A stretch of DNA of 30,639 bases from UBA8958 sp964571695 (GTDB taxonomy: Bacteria > Desulfobacterota > Syntrophia > Syntrophales > UBA8958). The notes beneath the pieces are model-generated. The model ran no database searches and had not been told where the DNA came from. It saw nothing but the letters and a program-made list of their open reading frames with translations. The translations under genes were made by a program, and so were the position numbers. Position 1 is the stretch's first letter; each line of letters opens with the position of its first letter. Positions 13,819 to 22,056 of the stretch are shown in pieces. The stretch spans positions 1 to 30,639 of the forward strand of contig CAZNDG010000035.1 of the NCBI GenBank assembly GCA_964571695.1. Reading direction: 5' to 3'.

Positions 13819-13857
13819 ACCGCCCCCTTCCATGAAGAATCGGGGGCGGTTTTTTTA
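13819..13857 (+). terminator. Rho-independent terminator of the ketopantoate reductase gene
   Basis: ACCGCCCCC (13819-13827) pairs with GGGGGCGGT (13842-13850), followed by a run of seven T. There is no T run in the other direction. Confidence 0.88.
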
Positions 13858-13860
13858 ATC

Positions 13861-14067
13861 CTATTTTCTGTCCTGGACCCTTTTCACCGCGCCGCTTTCG
13901 ATTAGATCCTGGAGGGTCTGCAACAAAGCCCGTTCCTGGGCGTCGATCTTGTTGTCCTCACTGGCAATGTGAAGAATTTTTTCATACTCCAAAATCGTGA
14001 TCTCGTGATCCTCGATCGCCTTGTCAATCATCTTCTTCAATTTTTCCGCCGAACTGCTCAATGCCAT
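13861..14067 (-). CDS. Small helical protein of unknown function
   Basis: A 68-residue, probably all-helical cytoplasmic protein. Its middle (ITILEYEKILHIASEDNKID, then AQERALLQTLQDLI) resembles the helical pattern of TerB-like domains or a calcium-free EF-hand, but that is only an impression. The start is ATG 14067, six bases after GGAGGA. A TTG at 14073 in the same frame would leave no spacing. It stands alone between two terminated units. Confidence 0.65.
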   Translation of the reverse strand: MALSSSAEKLKKMIDKAIEDHEITILEYEKILHIASEDNKIDAQERALLQTLQDLIESGAVKRVQDRK

Positions 14068-14163
14068 CTTCAATCCTCCCGGTTAGTGTATTCCGTTTGC
14101 CGCCGCTGATTTATATCAAGGCCGGTAAATTGTCAAGAACGGCCCTCCATTCATAGGCATCGA

Positions 14164-15012
14164 TCAGGTGTCCCGCTGTTCATTTTCCCGGTCTCCCGTT
14201 TCCGCATCGGGGGCCGCCGGCGCTTCCGTCGTCACCCGACCGGCGCGCTTGGTGGCATCTCCGCCATCCGGAACCTCAGCGTGGAAGCTATCCTGGCCCT
14301 CAACCGCCGGCAATCTGCCCATGGGTTGCTTCCCTTCGCCCTCCCCTTCCATCTCCGCGATCCAGAGGGGATGGCGGCGGCGGGCGTAGTCCAAGCGCAC
14401 CGTCCCGGTGAAGATCCCCCGGAACATCGGTCGGTTCGGCTTTAGAACCAGGGCGCCGATATGGGATGCGAAGGCCAGAATGAAGAGAACGAAGAAGACA
14501 TTATGGATCCATGTCGCCCAGAGTACCATGGTCAGGGACATGTCGGGGGCATAAAGATTTTTATATGTCTTGACGAGTCCTGAAAGGATCAGCATGGCTA
14601 TGATGACGGCCATACCCACATAGGCGAGGCGCTGCTCCGGCAGATACTTGTGAAACGGCGGCTCCTCCCTCTTGCCGAAGAAACTCTTGAGCACCAGAAT
14701 CGATGTCTTGATGTCCTCCGGTTGGGGCAGCATGCCCCGTTCGCCGCGGATGCCGTGATAAAGCAGGTGGAACACCGAGGCCGTTATAAAGACCACGGAT
14801 GCGGCATAATGGATGTAGAGGGACTTGATGAAATCCCCGGACCAGCCGAGACCGGGCAGGGAGGTGATGTAATAACGGTTCGCCATGGGCAGCTCGAACA
14901 TTCCCGTCACCAGGAGGACGAGCCCGGAAATGGCGATCGCCCAATGCTCGCCGATCTCGACGATGCCGTGGCGCACTACGAGGCTTTTTTCCGGCAAGAT
15001 CCTGTCATTCAT
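14164..15012 (-). CDS. Cytochrome b subunit, formate dehydrogenase gamma/hydrogenase type
   Basis: A 282-residue membrane protein with four predicted transmembrane helices (around GEHWAIAISGLVLLVTGMF, YIHYAASVVFITASVFHLLY, VGMAVIIAMLILSGLV and IHNVFFVLFILAFASHIGAL). His residues in the first, second and fourth helices fit two b haems. It matches the FdnI/Ni-hydrogenase cytochrome b family, which passes electrons between a periplasmic Fe-S subunit and quinones. The C-terminal 70 residues are a soluble Glu/Gly-rich tail not usual for the family. Its start overlaps the Fe-S gene by eight bases (ATGAATGA), with a good ribosome site, so the two are made together. The catalytic subunit is not in the window. 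Confidence 0.85.
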   Translation of the reverse strand: MNDRILPEKSLVVRHGIVEIGEHWAIAISGLVLLVTGMFELPMANRYYITSLPGLGWSGDFIKSLYIHYAASVVFITASVFHLLYHGIRGERGMLPQPEDIKTSILVLKSFFGKREEPPFHKYLPEQRLAYVGMAVIIAMLILSGLVKTYKNLYAPDMSLTMVLWATWIHNVFFVLFILAFASHIGALVLKPNRPMFRGIFTGTVRLDYARRRHPLWIAEMEGEGEGKQPMGRLPAVEGQDSFHAEVPDGGDATKRAGRVTTEAPAAPDAETGDRENEQRDT

Positions 15013-16015
15013 TGTCTTTTTCCCCTCCTTTCCCACGGGCCTTTCTCCGGGAAAGGGAAAGGAACGCCCCGGCCACCCCGGCGGCGATTCCATAGAGAGG
15101 CGCCTGCAGTACCGCCTTGCCCATACGATCCGTCTCCGCCATCCTTCTCTGTTCCGCTTTCATGTCCGGCCGTCCCGGCTGTTTCTTCATCGTCGCGTTT
15201 AAGGCGTCAAAGGGAACAGGGGAAACATAAAGGGTGGATGTCCCGCCATTTTCCTTCTTCCCGTAGATATAGCCGCTCATCGCCTTGGCCCGTTCCTCCG
15301 CCTGAGCGAAGATCCGCCGGCGGGGACCGATGAGCATGGCCTGGCGCGGGCAGGCCTCGATGCAGCCGGGAAGCTTCCCCGCCGCCAGCCGTTCCCGGCA
15401 GAGGTCACACTTGTACATGACGCCGTTTCCCGCCAGATTGGGCAGAATGTGGAGGTAGATCCCCACGCCCGACTGTCGCTGAGGGATCTCCCAGGGGCAG
15501 ACGGACTTGCACTTGGCGCCGCCGAAACAGAGCTCCGGATCGATAACCACCGCCCCGTTCTCATACTTGTGGTTCGCCGAAAAAGGACAGATCGTGGCGC
15601 AGGCGGGATTGTCGCAGTGCAGGCACCGCCGCGGTACGAAGACGGTCCGCGGCCGCCCCTCGACCTCGACCTCTGCCCGGTGTACATAGATGAAGTTATA
15701 GGGCGTCAGGCGGTCAAACACCTCCCGGCGCCGCGACCAGTCCTCCACAGCCTTCCTCGGCCAGGGAACGGGAATCGGCTCGTGAATCGGCGGGATTTTG
15801 TCTTTGTTGACATCCTTGCAAACGGCCACGCAGGCCGGGATCTCCCGGTCCACACAACCGTCGCAAAGGTTCAGATCGATCAGGGTCGCCAAGCGTCCTT
15901 CCCCGGCGGCGATCACCCTGCCGGGCCGGTACAGTCCGGACCCCGCCGCGGCGACGCCTGCCGCCGCCTTGAGAAACGACCGGCGGTTCAGGCCGCTTTT
16001 CCTTTCTTCATTCAT
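15005..16015 (-). CDS. Periplasmic 4x[4Fe-4S] protein with Tat signal (HybA/FdhB-like)
   Basis: A 336-residue electron-transfer protein. The Tat signal is NRRSFLKAAAG near the N-terminus. Four cysteine groups follow: CDGC-x7-CVAVC, CLHC-x4-CATIC, CFGGAKCKSVC and CDLC-x11-CIEAC. Near the C-terminus a hydrophobic segment (LYGIAAGVAGAFLSLS) could anchor it in the membrane. This is the plan of HybA, and close to FdnH, so it should wire a periplasmic oxidoreductase to the cytochrome b encoded next. ATG 16015 is six bases after AAGGAGG; the ATG at 16021 touches that site and is less likely. The gene is 12 bases from the repressor gene upstream. The enzyme it serves is unknown. Confidence 0.87.
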   Translation of the reverse strand: MNEERKSGLNRRSFLKAAAGVAAAGSGLYRPGRVIAAGEGRLATLIDLNLCDGCVDREIPACVAVCKDVNKDKIPPIHEPIPVPWPRKAVEDWSRRREVFDRLTPYNFIYVHRAEVEVEGRPRTVFVPRRCLHCDNPACATICPFSANHKYENGAVVIDPELCFGGAKCKSVCPWEIPQRQSGVGIYLHILPNLAGNGVMYKCDLCRERLAAGKLPGCIEACPRQAMLIGPRRRIFAQAEERAKAMSGYIYGKKENGGTSTLYVSPVPFDALNATMKKQPGRPDMKAEQRRMAETDRMGKAVLQAPLYGIAAGVAGAFLSLSRRKARGKGGEKDNE

Positions 16016-16027
16016 CTTCATCCTCCT

Positions 16028-16291
16028 TCAAGCGAGATCCATGTAACGGGTCACGACTTTCCGAAAATCGGCCAGAGCCGCTTCCGGCTCTTGCCGGGCC
16101 TTTTCCAGACACTCCTCCAGATACGCCTGGACAACGGCGGCGCCCGCCCTCTTCATCGCGGCCGTCACCGCCGCCACCTGGATCAGGATGTCCTCACATC
16201 GCCCTTCGCTGGCCAACATATTCTGGAGACCCCGCAACTGACCCTCGATCCGCTTGAAACGATCCATTACCTGCTTGCGTTTGCCTTCCAT
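16028..16291 (-). CDS. CsoR/CstR-family (DUF156) repressor, CstR-like
   Basis: An 87-residue all-helical regulator with the family signature RFKRIEGQLRGLQNML. CsoR binds Cu(I) through Cys-His-Cys. Here Cys32 and Cys61 keep the family spacing of 29, but the position of the histidine four before the second cysteine is Tyr57. RcnR and FrmR ligand sets are absent as well. Two cysteines without the histidine is the pattern of CstR, which senses persulfide and polysulfide by disulfide or polysulfide bridging; that role is inferred here. The start follows AAGGGG. The promoter directly upstream contains an ATACCCC/GGGGTAT palindrome, so it very probably represses its own operon, which continues into the Fe-S and cytochrome b genes. 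Confidence 0.87.
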   Translation of the reverse strand: MEGKRKQVMDRFKRIEGQLRGLQNMLASEGRCEDILIQVAAVTAAMKRAGAAVVQAYLEECLEKARQEPEAALADFRKVVTRYMDLA

Positions 16292-16295
16292 ATTT

Positions 16296-16339
16296 ATACC
16301 CCTTGGGGGTATGTTAGGCATCGACCCCGCTCCTGTCAA
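16296..16339 (-). promoter_or_regulatory. Promoter and CsoR/CstR-type operator
   Basis: On the minus strand TTGACA (16339-16334), 17 bases, TAACAT (16316-16311). The palindrome ATACCCC-TTG-GGGGTAT (16296-16312) overlaps the end of the -10 box and the start site. G/C-tract palindromes of this form are the known operators of the CsoR family. Confidence 0.75.
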
Positions 16340-16361
16340 GGGCTTTTTTTCATACCCATCC

Positions 16362-16389
16362 TTGACAAGGCCGGGATCGTGATTATATT
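16362..16389 (+). promoter_or_regulatory. groESL promoter
   Basis: TTGACA (16362-16367), 16 bases, TATATT (16384-16389), with a leader of about 80 bases. No CIRCE element (TTAGCACTC-N9-GAGTGCTAA) is visible, so HrcA control is not supported. Confidence 0.55.
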
Positions 16390-16473
16390 GGCGTCGTGAT
16401 TTTATTGGTTGGAATTTCAATAATTTAATACGCAAACAAAGAAATAAATTTTTCATAATGGGAGGTATGGCCT

Positions 16474-16764
16474 ATGAACATTAGACCGCTGCACGATCAT
16501 GTACTCGTTATCCGTCAGGAAAGCGAACAGAAAACCGCCGGAGGCATCATCATTCCCGACACGGCCAAGGAAAAGCCGATCGAAGGAAGGCTCGTCGCCG
16601 TAGGTCCCGGCAAGACAAACAAGGAAGGGAAGCGTATTCCCATGGAGGTCAATGAAGGCGACCGGGTCTTGTTCGGACGTTATGCCGGCACGGAAATCAA
16701 GATCGATGGCGTGGAACATCTAATGATGAGAGTAGATGACATTCTCGGCGTTTTGGAATCATAA
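16474..16764 (+). CDS. groES: Co-chaperonin GroES
   Basis: A 96-residue protein of normal length, beginning MNIRPLHDHVLV. It has the mobile loop around EQKTAGGIIIPDTAKEKP, which grips GroEL, and the usual ending VDDILGVLE. It caps the GroEL chamber during ATP-driven folding in the cytoplasm. GGGAGGT lies seven bases before the ATG. GroEL follows 16 bases later in the same transcript. Confidence 0.98.
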   Translation: MNIRPLHDHVLVIRQESEQKTAGGIIIPDTAKEKPIEGRLVAVGPGKTNKEGKRIPMEVNEGDRVLFGRYAGTEIKIDGVEHLMMRVDDILGVLES

Positions 16765-16780
16765 TAGGAGGGATAAAAGC

Positions 16781-18451
16781 ATGGCAGCAAAAGAGATCAA
16801 ATACGATACCCTGGCCCGGGAGCGGATCATGAAGGGTGTGGATACCCTGGCGGACGCCGTCAAAGTCACCCTGGGACCCCGGGGGCGCAACGTGGTCATC
16901 GAAAAGAAGTGGGGCGCACCCACGGTCACCAAGGACGGCGTTACCGTCGCCAAGGAGATCGAACTGGAAAACAAGTTTGAAAACATGGGGGCTCAGATGG
17001 TAAAGGAAGTGGCCTCCCGTACCTCCGACCTGGCCGGCGACGGCACCACCACCGCCACCATCCTGGCCCAGGCGATCTACCGCGAGGGATCGAAGCTTGT
17101 CGCCGCGGGCATGAACCCCATGTCCCTGAAACGCGGCATCGACAAAGGCGTGGCGATGGTCACGGAAGAGTTGAAAAATATCTCCAATACCGTCAAGGAT
17201 AGAAAGGAGATAACCCAGGTCGGCGCCATCTCGGCCAACAACGATTTCAGCATCGGCGAGATCATCTCCGAGGCCATGGACAAGGTGGGCAAGGAGGGAG
17301 TCATCACCATTCAGGATGCGAAAGGCATGGAAACAACACTGGAAATCGTAGAAGGCATGCAATTCGACCGGGGCTACATATCACCCTATTTCGTCACCGA
17401 TCCCAACAAGATGGAAGTCCGCCTGGAAGATCCCTACCTGCTTCTCAACGAAAAGAAGATCAGTTCCATGAAGGATATGGTTCCCATTCTCGAACAGGTT
17501 GCCCGGACGGGAAAACCCCTCCTGATCATCGCTGAAGACCTCGAAGGAGAGGCCCTGGCCACCCTGGTGGTCAACAAGCTCCGGGGCACCATCAAATGCG
17601 CCGCGGTCAAGGCCCCCGGATTCGGTGACCGGCGCAAGGCCATGTTGGAGGACATCGCCATCCTCACCGGCGGCAAGGTGGCATCCGAAGACATCGGCGT
17701 AAAGCTGGAAACCCTTACGCTGGCCGATCTCGGACAGTGCAAGCAGGTAACGATAGACAAGGACAACACAACCATTGTGGACGGCGCCGGCAAGAGCGCC
17801 GACATCCAGGCTCGGGTCAAGCAGATCCGTGCCCAGATGGGAGAAACGACTTCCGACTACGACCGGGAAAAGCTTCAGGAAAGGCTCGCCAAGATCGTGG
17901 GCGGCGTGGCCATCATCAAGGTGGGGGCGGCCACGGAAATCGAAATGAAGGAAAAGAAGGCCCGGGTGGAAGACGCCCTGAACGCGACGCGGGCCGCCGT
18001 GGAAGAAGGCGTGGTTCCCGGGGGCGGCGTCGCCCTGCTCCGCAGTCTGAAGGCCCTGGAAAAGGTCAGCCTCCCGGAAGACGAGCAATACGGACTCAAC
18101 ATCATCAAGCGGGCCCTTGAAGAGCCCATCCGCCAGATCGCCACCAATGCCGGTTTCGAAGGCTCCATTGTGGTGGAAAAGGTCAAGGAAGGGAAGAACG
18201 ACTACGGATTCGATGCCGACAAGTGCGAATATACAAATCTAATGAAGGCCGGGATAATCGATCCCACCAAGGTGGCGCGCCTGGCCCTCCAGAATGCCAC
18301 CTCCGTATCCTCTCTCCTTTTGACCACGGAGGCCATGGTCGCCGAGGCGCCCAAGAAGAAGGCCCCGCCGATGCCCCCCATGCCTCCCGGCGGCATGGGC
18401 GGTATGGGTGGTATGGGTGGTATGGGTGGTATGGACGATTACGATTATTGA
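16781..18451 (+). CDS. groEL: Chaperonin GroEL
   Basis: A 556-residue chaperonin, complete from AAKEIKYDTLARERIMKG to the flexible GGM tail. The ATP site is intact (VTLGPRGRNV, then DLAGDGTTTATILAQ with the conserved catalytic aspartates), as is the VPGGGVALLR segment. The tail carries five GGM repeats encoded by nearly identical nine-base units and ends DDYDY. It forms the double-ring folding chamber with GroES. ATG 16781 has AGGAGG upstream. Confidence 0.98.
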   Translation: MAAKEIKYDTLARERIMKGVDTLADAVKVTLGPRGRNVVIEKKWGAPTVTKDGVTVAKEIELENKFENMGAQMVKEVASRTSDLAGDGTTTATILAQAIYREGSKLVAAGMNPMSLKRGIDKGVAMVTEELKNISNTVKDRKEITQVGAISANNDFSIGEIISEAMDKVGKEGVITIQDAKGMETTLEIVEGMQFDRGYISPYFVTDPNKMEVRLEDPYLLLNEKKISSMKDMVPILEQVARTGKPLLIIAEDLEGEALATLVVNKLRGTIKCAAVKAPGFGDRRKAMLEDIAILTGGKVASEDIGVKLETLTLADLGQCKQVTIDKDNTTIVDGAGKSADIQARVKQIRAQMGETTSDYDREKLQERLAKIVGGVAIIKVGAATEIEMKEKKARVEDALNATRAAVEEGVVPGGGVALLRSLKALEKVSLPEDEQYGLNIIKRALEEPIRQIATNAGFEGSIVVEKVKEGKNDYGFDADKCEYTNLMKAGIIDPTKVARLALQNATSVSSLLLTTEAMVAEAPKKKAPPMPPMPPGGMGGMGGMGGMGGMDDYDY

Positions 18452-18490
18452 TCGGGCTGGAATCAAATCCCGAAGATGTCCGGAAACAGC

Positions 18491-18527
18491 AGCGGCTGGA
18501 GATAAAATTCTCCAGCCGCTTTTTTTC
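18491..18527 (+). terminator. Rho-independent terminator of groESL
   Basis: AGCGGCTGGAGA (18491-18502) pairs perfectly with TCTCCAGCCGCT (18509-18520) over 12 bases with a six-base loop, followed by a T run. Confidence 0.95.
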
Positions 18528-18676
18528 TTTCACCCGGGTGGCAGCGCTTTGACGACCTCGCAATAAGTCGCAATACACCCTTTATAAACTTATTGACCCA
18601 TCCACTGCCCAACCTCCCTCTTTACGGAGGAGGAATAAACGGAACAGATCAAAAACGGGCTCATCAGCCGCGCCGT

Positions 18677-20479
18677 TCACTTTTTGGCGTACTGGGCCTC
18701 GATCTGGTCCTTGTATTTGTCAAGCACCACCCGGCGTTTCAACTTCATCGTCTGGGTCAAAAGACCGTTTTCCAAAGTGAAGTTCTCCTTCAGGAAGACG
18801 AACTTTTTGGGGATCTCGTAACCACCGTATTTCTTTTTCAGAAGTTCCGTAATCCCATTACCGATCAGGGATCGGATTTCCTCCCGTTCCATTAGGGTAT
18901 CCATATCCTTGGGAAGCTGATGCTTCTCCGCGTATGCCTCGACGGCGACAAAGTCGGGCACCACCAGGCAGATCGTAAACGGCCGGTTCTCTCCATAGAT
19001 TACGGCGTTCTGCACATAGGAATGGAGGCAGATGTCCTCCTCCATGGCGGCGGGAAAGACAAATTTTCCGTTTTCCAGTTTGAACTGCTCCTTGATCCGG
19101 CCGGTGATATAGAGATAGCCGTCCTGGTCGAGACGTCCCCGATCGCCGGTGCGAATCCCGCCGTCGTCGGTCATGACCTCTCGAGTCTGGTCAGGCTTGT
19201 TGTGATACCCCTTCATCACGTTGGGTCCGTAAACAACAATCTCACCGTCCGTGGCCCCTTCCTGAACGACCGAGGAGTCGATGACGATCTTGACCTTGTC
19301 GATAGCCTGGCCCACGGTGCCCAACCGGTAAGCATAGGAGGCGTTCATGGAAATGGCCGGCGAGGTCTCCGTCATCCCGTAGCAGTCGTAGATAGGAATA
19401 CCGATGTCGAAGAAGAACTGGGCAATATCGGGGTTCATGGCGGCGCTGCCGCTCATACAGCCCATAAGGCGCCCGCCCATCTTTTCCCGGACCTTCGCGA
19501 AGACCACTTTGTCGGCGATCTTGAATTTCAGGTTGGTAAGGGCGCAGGATTTGCCCTGCACCGCCAATTCCCGCCTTTTCTGCGCCGCCGCCACTCCCAT
19601 ATCGAAGAGGGTCTTGGCCAGGCCGCCGGTATCTTCCATTTTTTTTTGCAGACCGTCATAAATGCGGTTGAAAACCCGGGGTACGGCGACAAGCCAGTTC
19701 GGTTTCACCAGGGCCAGATCCGCCGCTACGGTCGCCGCGCTTTCCGCCAGCCCCATGGAGGCCCCCAACCTGATGATGGCGTGCAGTTCCGCCGTCTGTC
19801 CGTAGGAGTGCGCCCAGGGCAGGATGGCCAGGGTACGGCCGTTCTCGTTCAATTCCGGATATTTCTTGATTCCCGCCAGGGTATTGCTGGTCAGGTTCGC
19901 ATGGGAAAGGAGAACTCCTTTCGGATCGCCTGTCGTTCCCGAGGTGTAGATCAATCCGGCAATATCGTCCGGGTTGGGCCGGAGCGAAGGCGCCGGGTTG
20001 GCCGCTCCCGATTGCTCTACCGCGGCCATGCTGCCGACGCCGGTACTCTCGATAACAAAGATATTTTCCAAGGTATTAATATCCTTGGTAAAATCTTTAA
20101 CGTTTTCGTAGATATCCGGTTTGGAAACAAAGAGGATCTTGATTCCGCTGTCTTTGATGATGTACTTCCAGACATGGAGAAGTTCCGCCTCGTACATGGG
20201 AACGAAGCGCCCCCCCAGTCCGCAGGTGGCAAAGGATGCGACGGCCCATTCGACGCGGTTGTTGGCAATGATTCCGACCGCGTCTCCCTTGGTCACACCT
20301 AATTGCGCCAGGCCGCCCCGGAGGTTGTCCACCCGCTTTCCGAATTCCCGATAGGTAATCCACTCGTAAACCCCCTGTTTGTTCTTGGTGCCAAACAGTT
20401 GGTTGTCGGGATATTTGGCGAGGCTCTCCTCCAGCAGCGCCACCAGGTTGTCCGGCTTGTCCAATTGATAGGTATGCAT
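18677..20479 (-). CDS. Long-chain acyl-CoA synthetase (AMP-forming)
   Basis: A 600-residue adenylating enzyme of the ANL superfamily. The AMP-binding loop is YTSGTTGDPKG (178-188), followed by YGMTETSP and by the TGDRGRLDQDGYLYITGR hinge with the lysine-bearing segment after it. Length and the insertion pattern fit the long-chain FadD/FAA type more than acetyl-CoA synthetase. It activates a fatty acid to its CoA thioester using ATP, the entry step of beta-oxidation or lipid synthesis at the inner membrane. AAGGAGA lies seven bases before the ATG. No beta-oxidation genes adjoin it. The syntrophic, fatty-acid-degrading lifestyle I suggest for the organism would fit but is not proved by it. Confidence 0.92.
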   Translation of the reverse strand: MHTYQLDKPDNLVALLEESLAKYPDNQLFGTKNKQGVYEWITYREFGKRVDNLRGGLAQLGVTKGDAVGIIANNRVEWAVASFATCGLGGRFVPMYEAELLHVWKYIIKDSGIKILFVSKPDIYENVKDFTKDINTLENIFVIESTGVGSMAAVEQSGAANPAPSLRPNPDDIAGLIYTSGTTGDPKGVLLSHANLTSNTLAGIKKYPELNENGRTLAILPWAHSYGQTAELHAIIRLGASMGLAESAATVAADLALVKPNWLVAVPRVFNRIYDGLQKKMEDTGGLAKTLFDMGVAAAQKRRELAVQGKSCALTNLKFKIADKVVFAKVREKMGGRLMGCMSGSAAMNPDIAQFFFDIGIPIYDCYGMTETSPAISMNASYAYRLGTVGQAIDKVKIVIDSSVVQEGATDGEIVVYGPNVMKGYHNKPDQTREVMTDDGGIRTGDRGRLDQDGYLYITGRIKEQFKLENGKFVFPAAMEEDICLHSYVQNAVIYGENRPFTICLVVPDFVAVEAYAEKHQLPKDMDTLMEREEIRSLIGNGITELLKKKYGGYEIPKKFVFLKENFTLENGLLTQTMKLKRRVVLDKYKDQIEAQYAKK

Positions 20480-20922
20480 ACTGTCTCCTTGGAAAAAGAA
20501 TTCCCCCTCCTTCTTCCATTGCCATATCTTTTATATGACCAGGGTATTTATTTCAAGACCTTTTATTGTTCCCTGCCGCTCATGCCCTCTTGCCTCCGGC
20601 AACGCCTCGCCATGAAAAAGGAATAGCGGTCCACGCCACATACGGTGCTTTATCATGCGGTAACTTGAATGAAGTTAAACGGAAGACGAAAAGGCAAGCC
20701 GTCGGGAGATTCGCCTGTAGTGATTTGGCTTTGACTTTCCGGAGCAGGTTGCCTTATAGTCGCCGGGAAGAGCAAACGGGAGCTGACGACACAATAAGGA
20801 TTTCCCCGGTCGCTGCACATCTTCATATTTTATTTCCCGCGGATGTCATTGTTTTTTCCATCATCATCCGGATATTGATGATCATCGCCACGAGCGGATT
20901 ATAAAGCGAGGAGGGTTTCATT
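20480..20922. other. Intergenic region of 443 bp with one promoter candidate
   Basis: No convincing gene. A promoter candidate reads TTGACT (20731-20736), 17 bases, TTATAG (20754-20759), which would give the TRAP binding-protein gene a leader of about 155 bases. I looked for a riboswitch (the GGCAAGCC around 20692 recalls part of GEMM) but could not fold a known one. A 112-codon open frame at 20566-20904 has no ribosome site and no protein-like features. Confidence 0.4.
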
Positions 20923-21948
20923 ATGTTGAAAAGATTAGCTTTTATCGTTTTATTGGCTATACCGGCCCTGATTATCGCCGGCTGTGGCGGAGTCAGGGAA
21001 CAGGCGACACGGAAAGGGGAAGCGAAAACCGTCTTCAAACTTGCCTCGATGACACCCATGGATCATACCTACAACCAGGGGGCAGCCCGCTTCGCCCAAC
21101 TGGTCAGGGAAAGGAGCCGGGGGCGTATCGAGGTTGCCATCTATCCGGACGGACAGATGGCCAAAGGGGAGCGGGAACTCCTGGAGGCCGTCCGTCAGGG
21201 AAGCCTCGACTTTTACGTTGGATCCACAGGCCCTGTCAGCGGCTTCAGCCCATCCATGGCCATCCTGGACCTGCCTTTTCTTTTCCGCGATTACACCCAT
21301 GCAGACCAGGTTCTGGACGGTCCGGTCGGCAACCGGCTCCTGACGGATCTCGATCAGGCCAATCTCAAAGGTCTGGCCTTCTGGGAAAACGGATTCCGCA
21401 ACCTGACCAATTCAAAGCGGGCCGTAAAGGTGCCGGGCGACGCCAGGGGACTGAAGATCCGTACGATGGAAAACAAGCTGCATTTGGCCGCCTGGAAGGC
21501 CGTCGGCGTTCAGCCCGTACCGATGGCCTATGGCAATCTTTACGGTGCGCTGCAGCGGATGGAAATCGACGGTCAGGAAAATCCCATCGCCGTCATCTAC
21601 GCCGCAGGATTCGAGAAGGTGCAGCGCTACCTATCCCTGACCCAACACGTCTATTCCCCGGCCCTGATCGTCATCAGCCCCAAAACCTGGCAGGGCCTCA
21701 GCAGGCAAGATCAGGAAATGATTTTGAAAACGGCCCGGGAAGTAGCCCCCTATCAGCGGCAATTGGGAAGGGAAAGCGAGGAAAAGCAGATCGCGGCTCT
21801 GGCCGCCGCCGGCATGACGGTGAGCAAAGATCTCGACAAGGATGCCTGGTACCGGGTCATGGAAGCGGCCATGGGAGACTTTATTCGATCATTAGGCAAG
21901 GACCAGGTGGCGGCGATCATCAACGCCGGAAAAGGCGGGGAAAGATAA
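20923..21948 (+). CDS. TRAP transporter substrate-binding lipoprotein (DctP family)
   Basis: A 341-residue binding protein. The signal ends in lipobox IAGC with Cys21, so it is tethered as a lipoprotein instead of free in the periplasm, as is usual for DctP. The family core is clear: FKLASMTPMDHTYNQGA, the PDGQMAKGERELLEAVRQG block, GLKIRTMENK with the arginine that binds the ligand's carboxylate, and GALQRMEIDGQENP. The DctQ and DctM membrane subunits are absent on both sides, so it is an orphan. GAGGAGGG precedes the ATG. The neighbour downstream is a membrane signalling protein, about 108 bases away on the same strand, so a sensory role is possible. Confidence 0.9.
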   Translation: MLKRLAFIVLLAIPALIIAGCGGVREQATRKGEAKTVFKLASMTPMDHTYNQGAARFAQLVRERSRGRIEVAIYPDGQMAKGERELLEAVRQGSLDFYVGSTGPVSGFSPSMAILDLPFLFRDYTHADQVLDGPVGNRLLTDLDQANLKGLAFWENGFRNLTNSKRAVKVPGDARGLKIRTMENKLHLAAWKAVGVQPVPMAYGNLYGALQRMEIDGQENPIAVIYAAGFEKVQRYLSLTQHVYSPALIVISPKTWQGLSRQDQEMILKTAREVAPYQRQLGRESEEKQIAALAAAGMTVSKDLDKDAWYRVMEAAMGDFIRSLGKDQVAAIINAGKGGER

Positions 21949-22056
21949 TTTCCACCGGCGACTTCGCTGTCCCGCTTCGGTTCCGGTTCCAAAACGAAGC
22001 GTCGCGGGGTTTATTATCCTCAGGGCAGGATTGCCGATTCATGGGGAGTGCAATTT

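Noticed and set aside
15449..16399. Open frame of 316 codons on the plus strand
   Set aside because: Antisense to the Fe-S and repressor genes and crosses their promoter and operator.
16390..16473. CIRCE element upstream of groES
   Set aside because: Looked for TTAGCACTC-N9-GAGTGCTAA or a near form; none is present.
18403..18433. Tandem repeat as a possible CRISPR or satellite
   Set aside because: These are the nine-base units encoding the GGM tail of GroEL, a normal feature of that gene.
18920..20302. Open frame of 460 codons on the plus strand
   Set aside because: Exactly antisense to the acyl-CoA synthetase; low-complexity, His/Gly/Asp-rich text without domains or a ribosome site, a common by-product of GC-rich coding DNA.
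20660..20800. Riboswitch resembling GEMM (cyclic di-GMP)
   Set aside because: Only a short GGCAAGCC-like piece matches; the second helix, the tetraloop receptor and the GCAAAGCC segment are missing.
20566..20904. A 112-codon open frame between the acyl-CoA synthetase and TRAP genes
   Set aside because: No ribosome site, no domain, and it contains the likely promoter of the TRAP gene.
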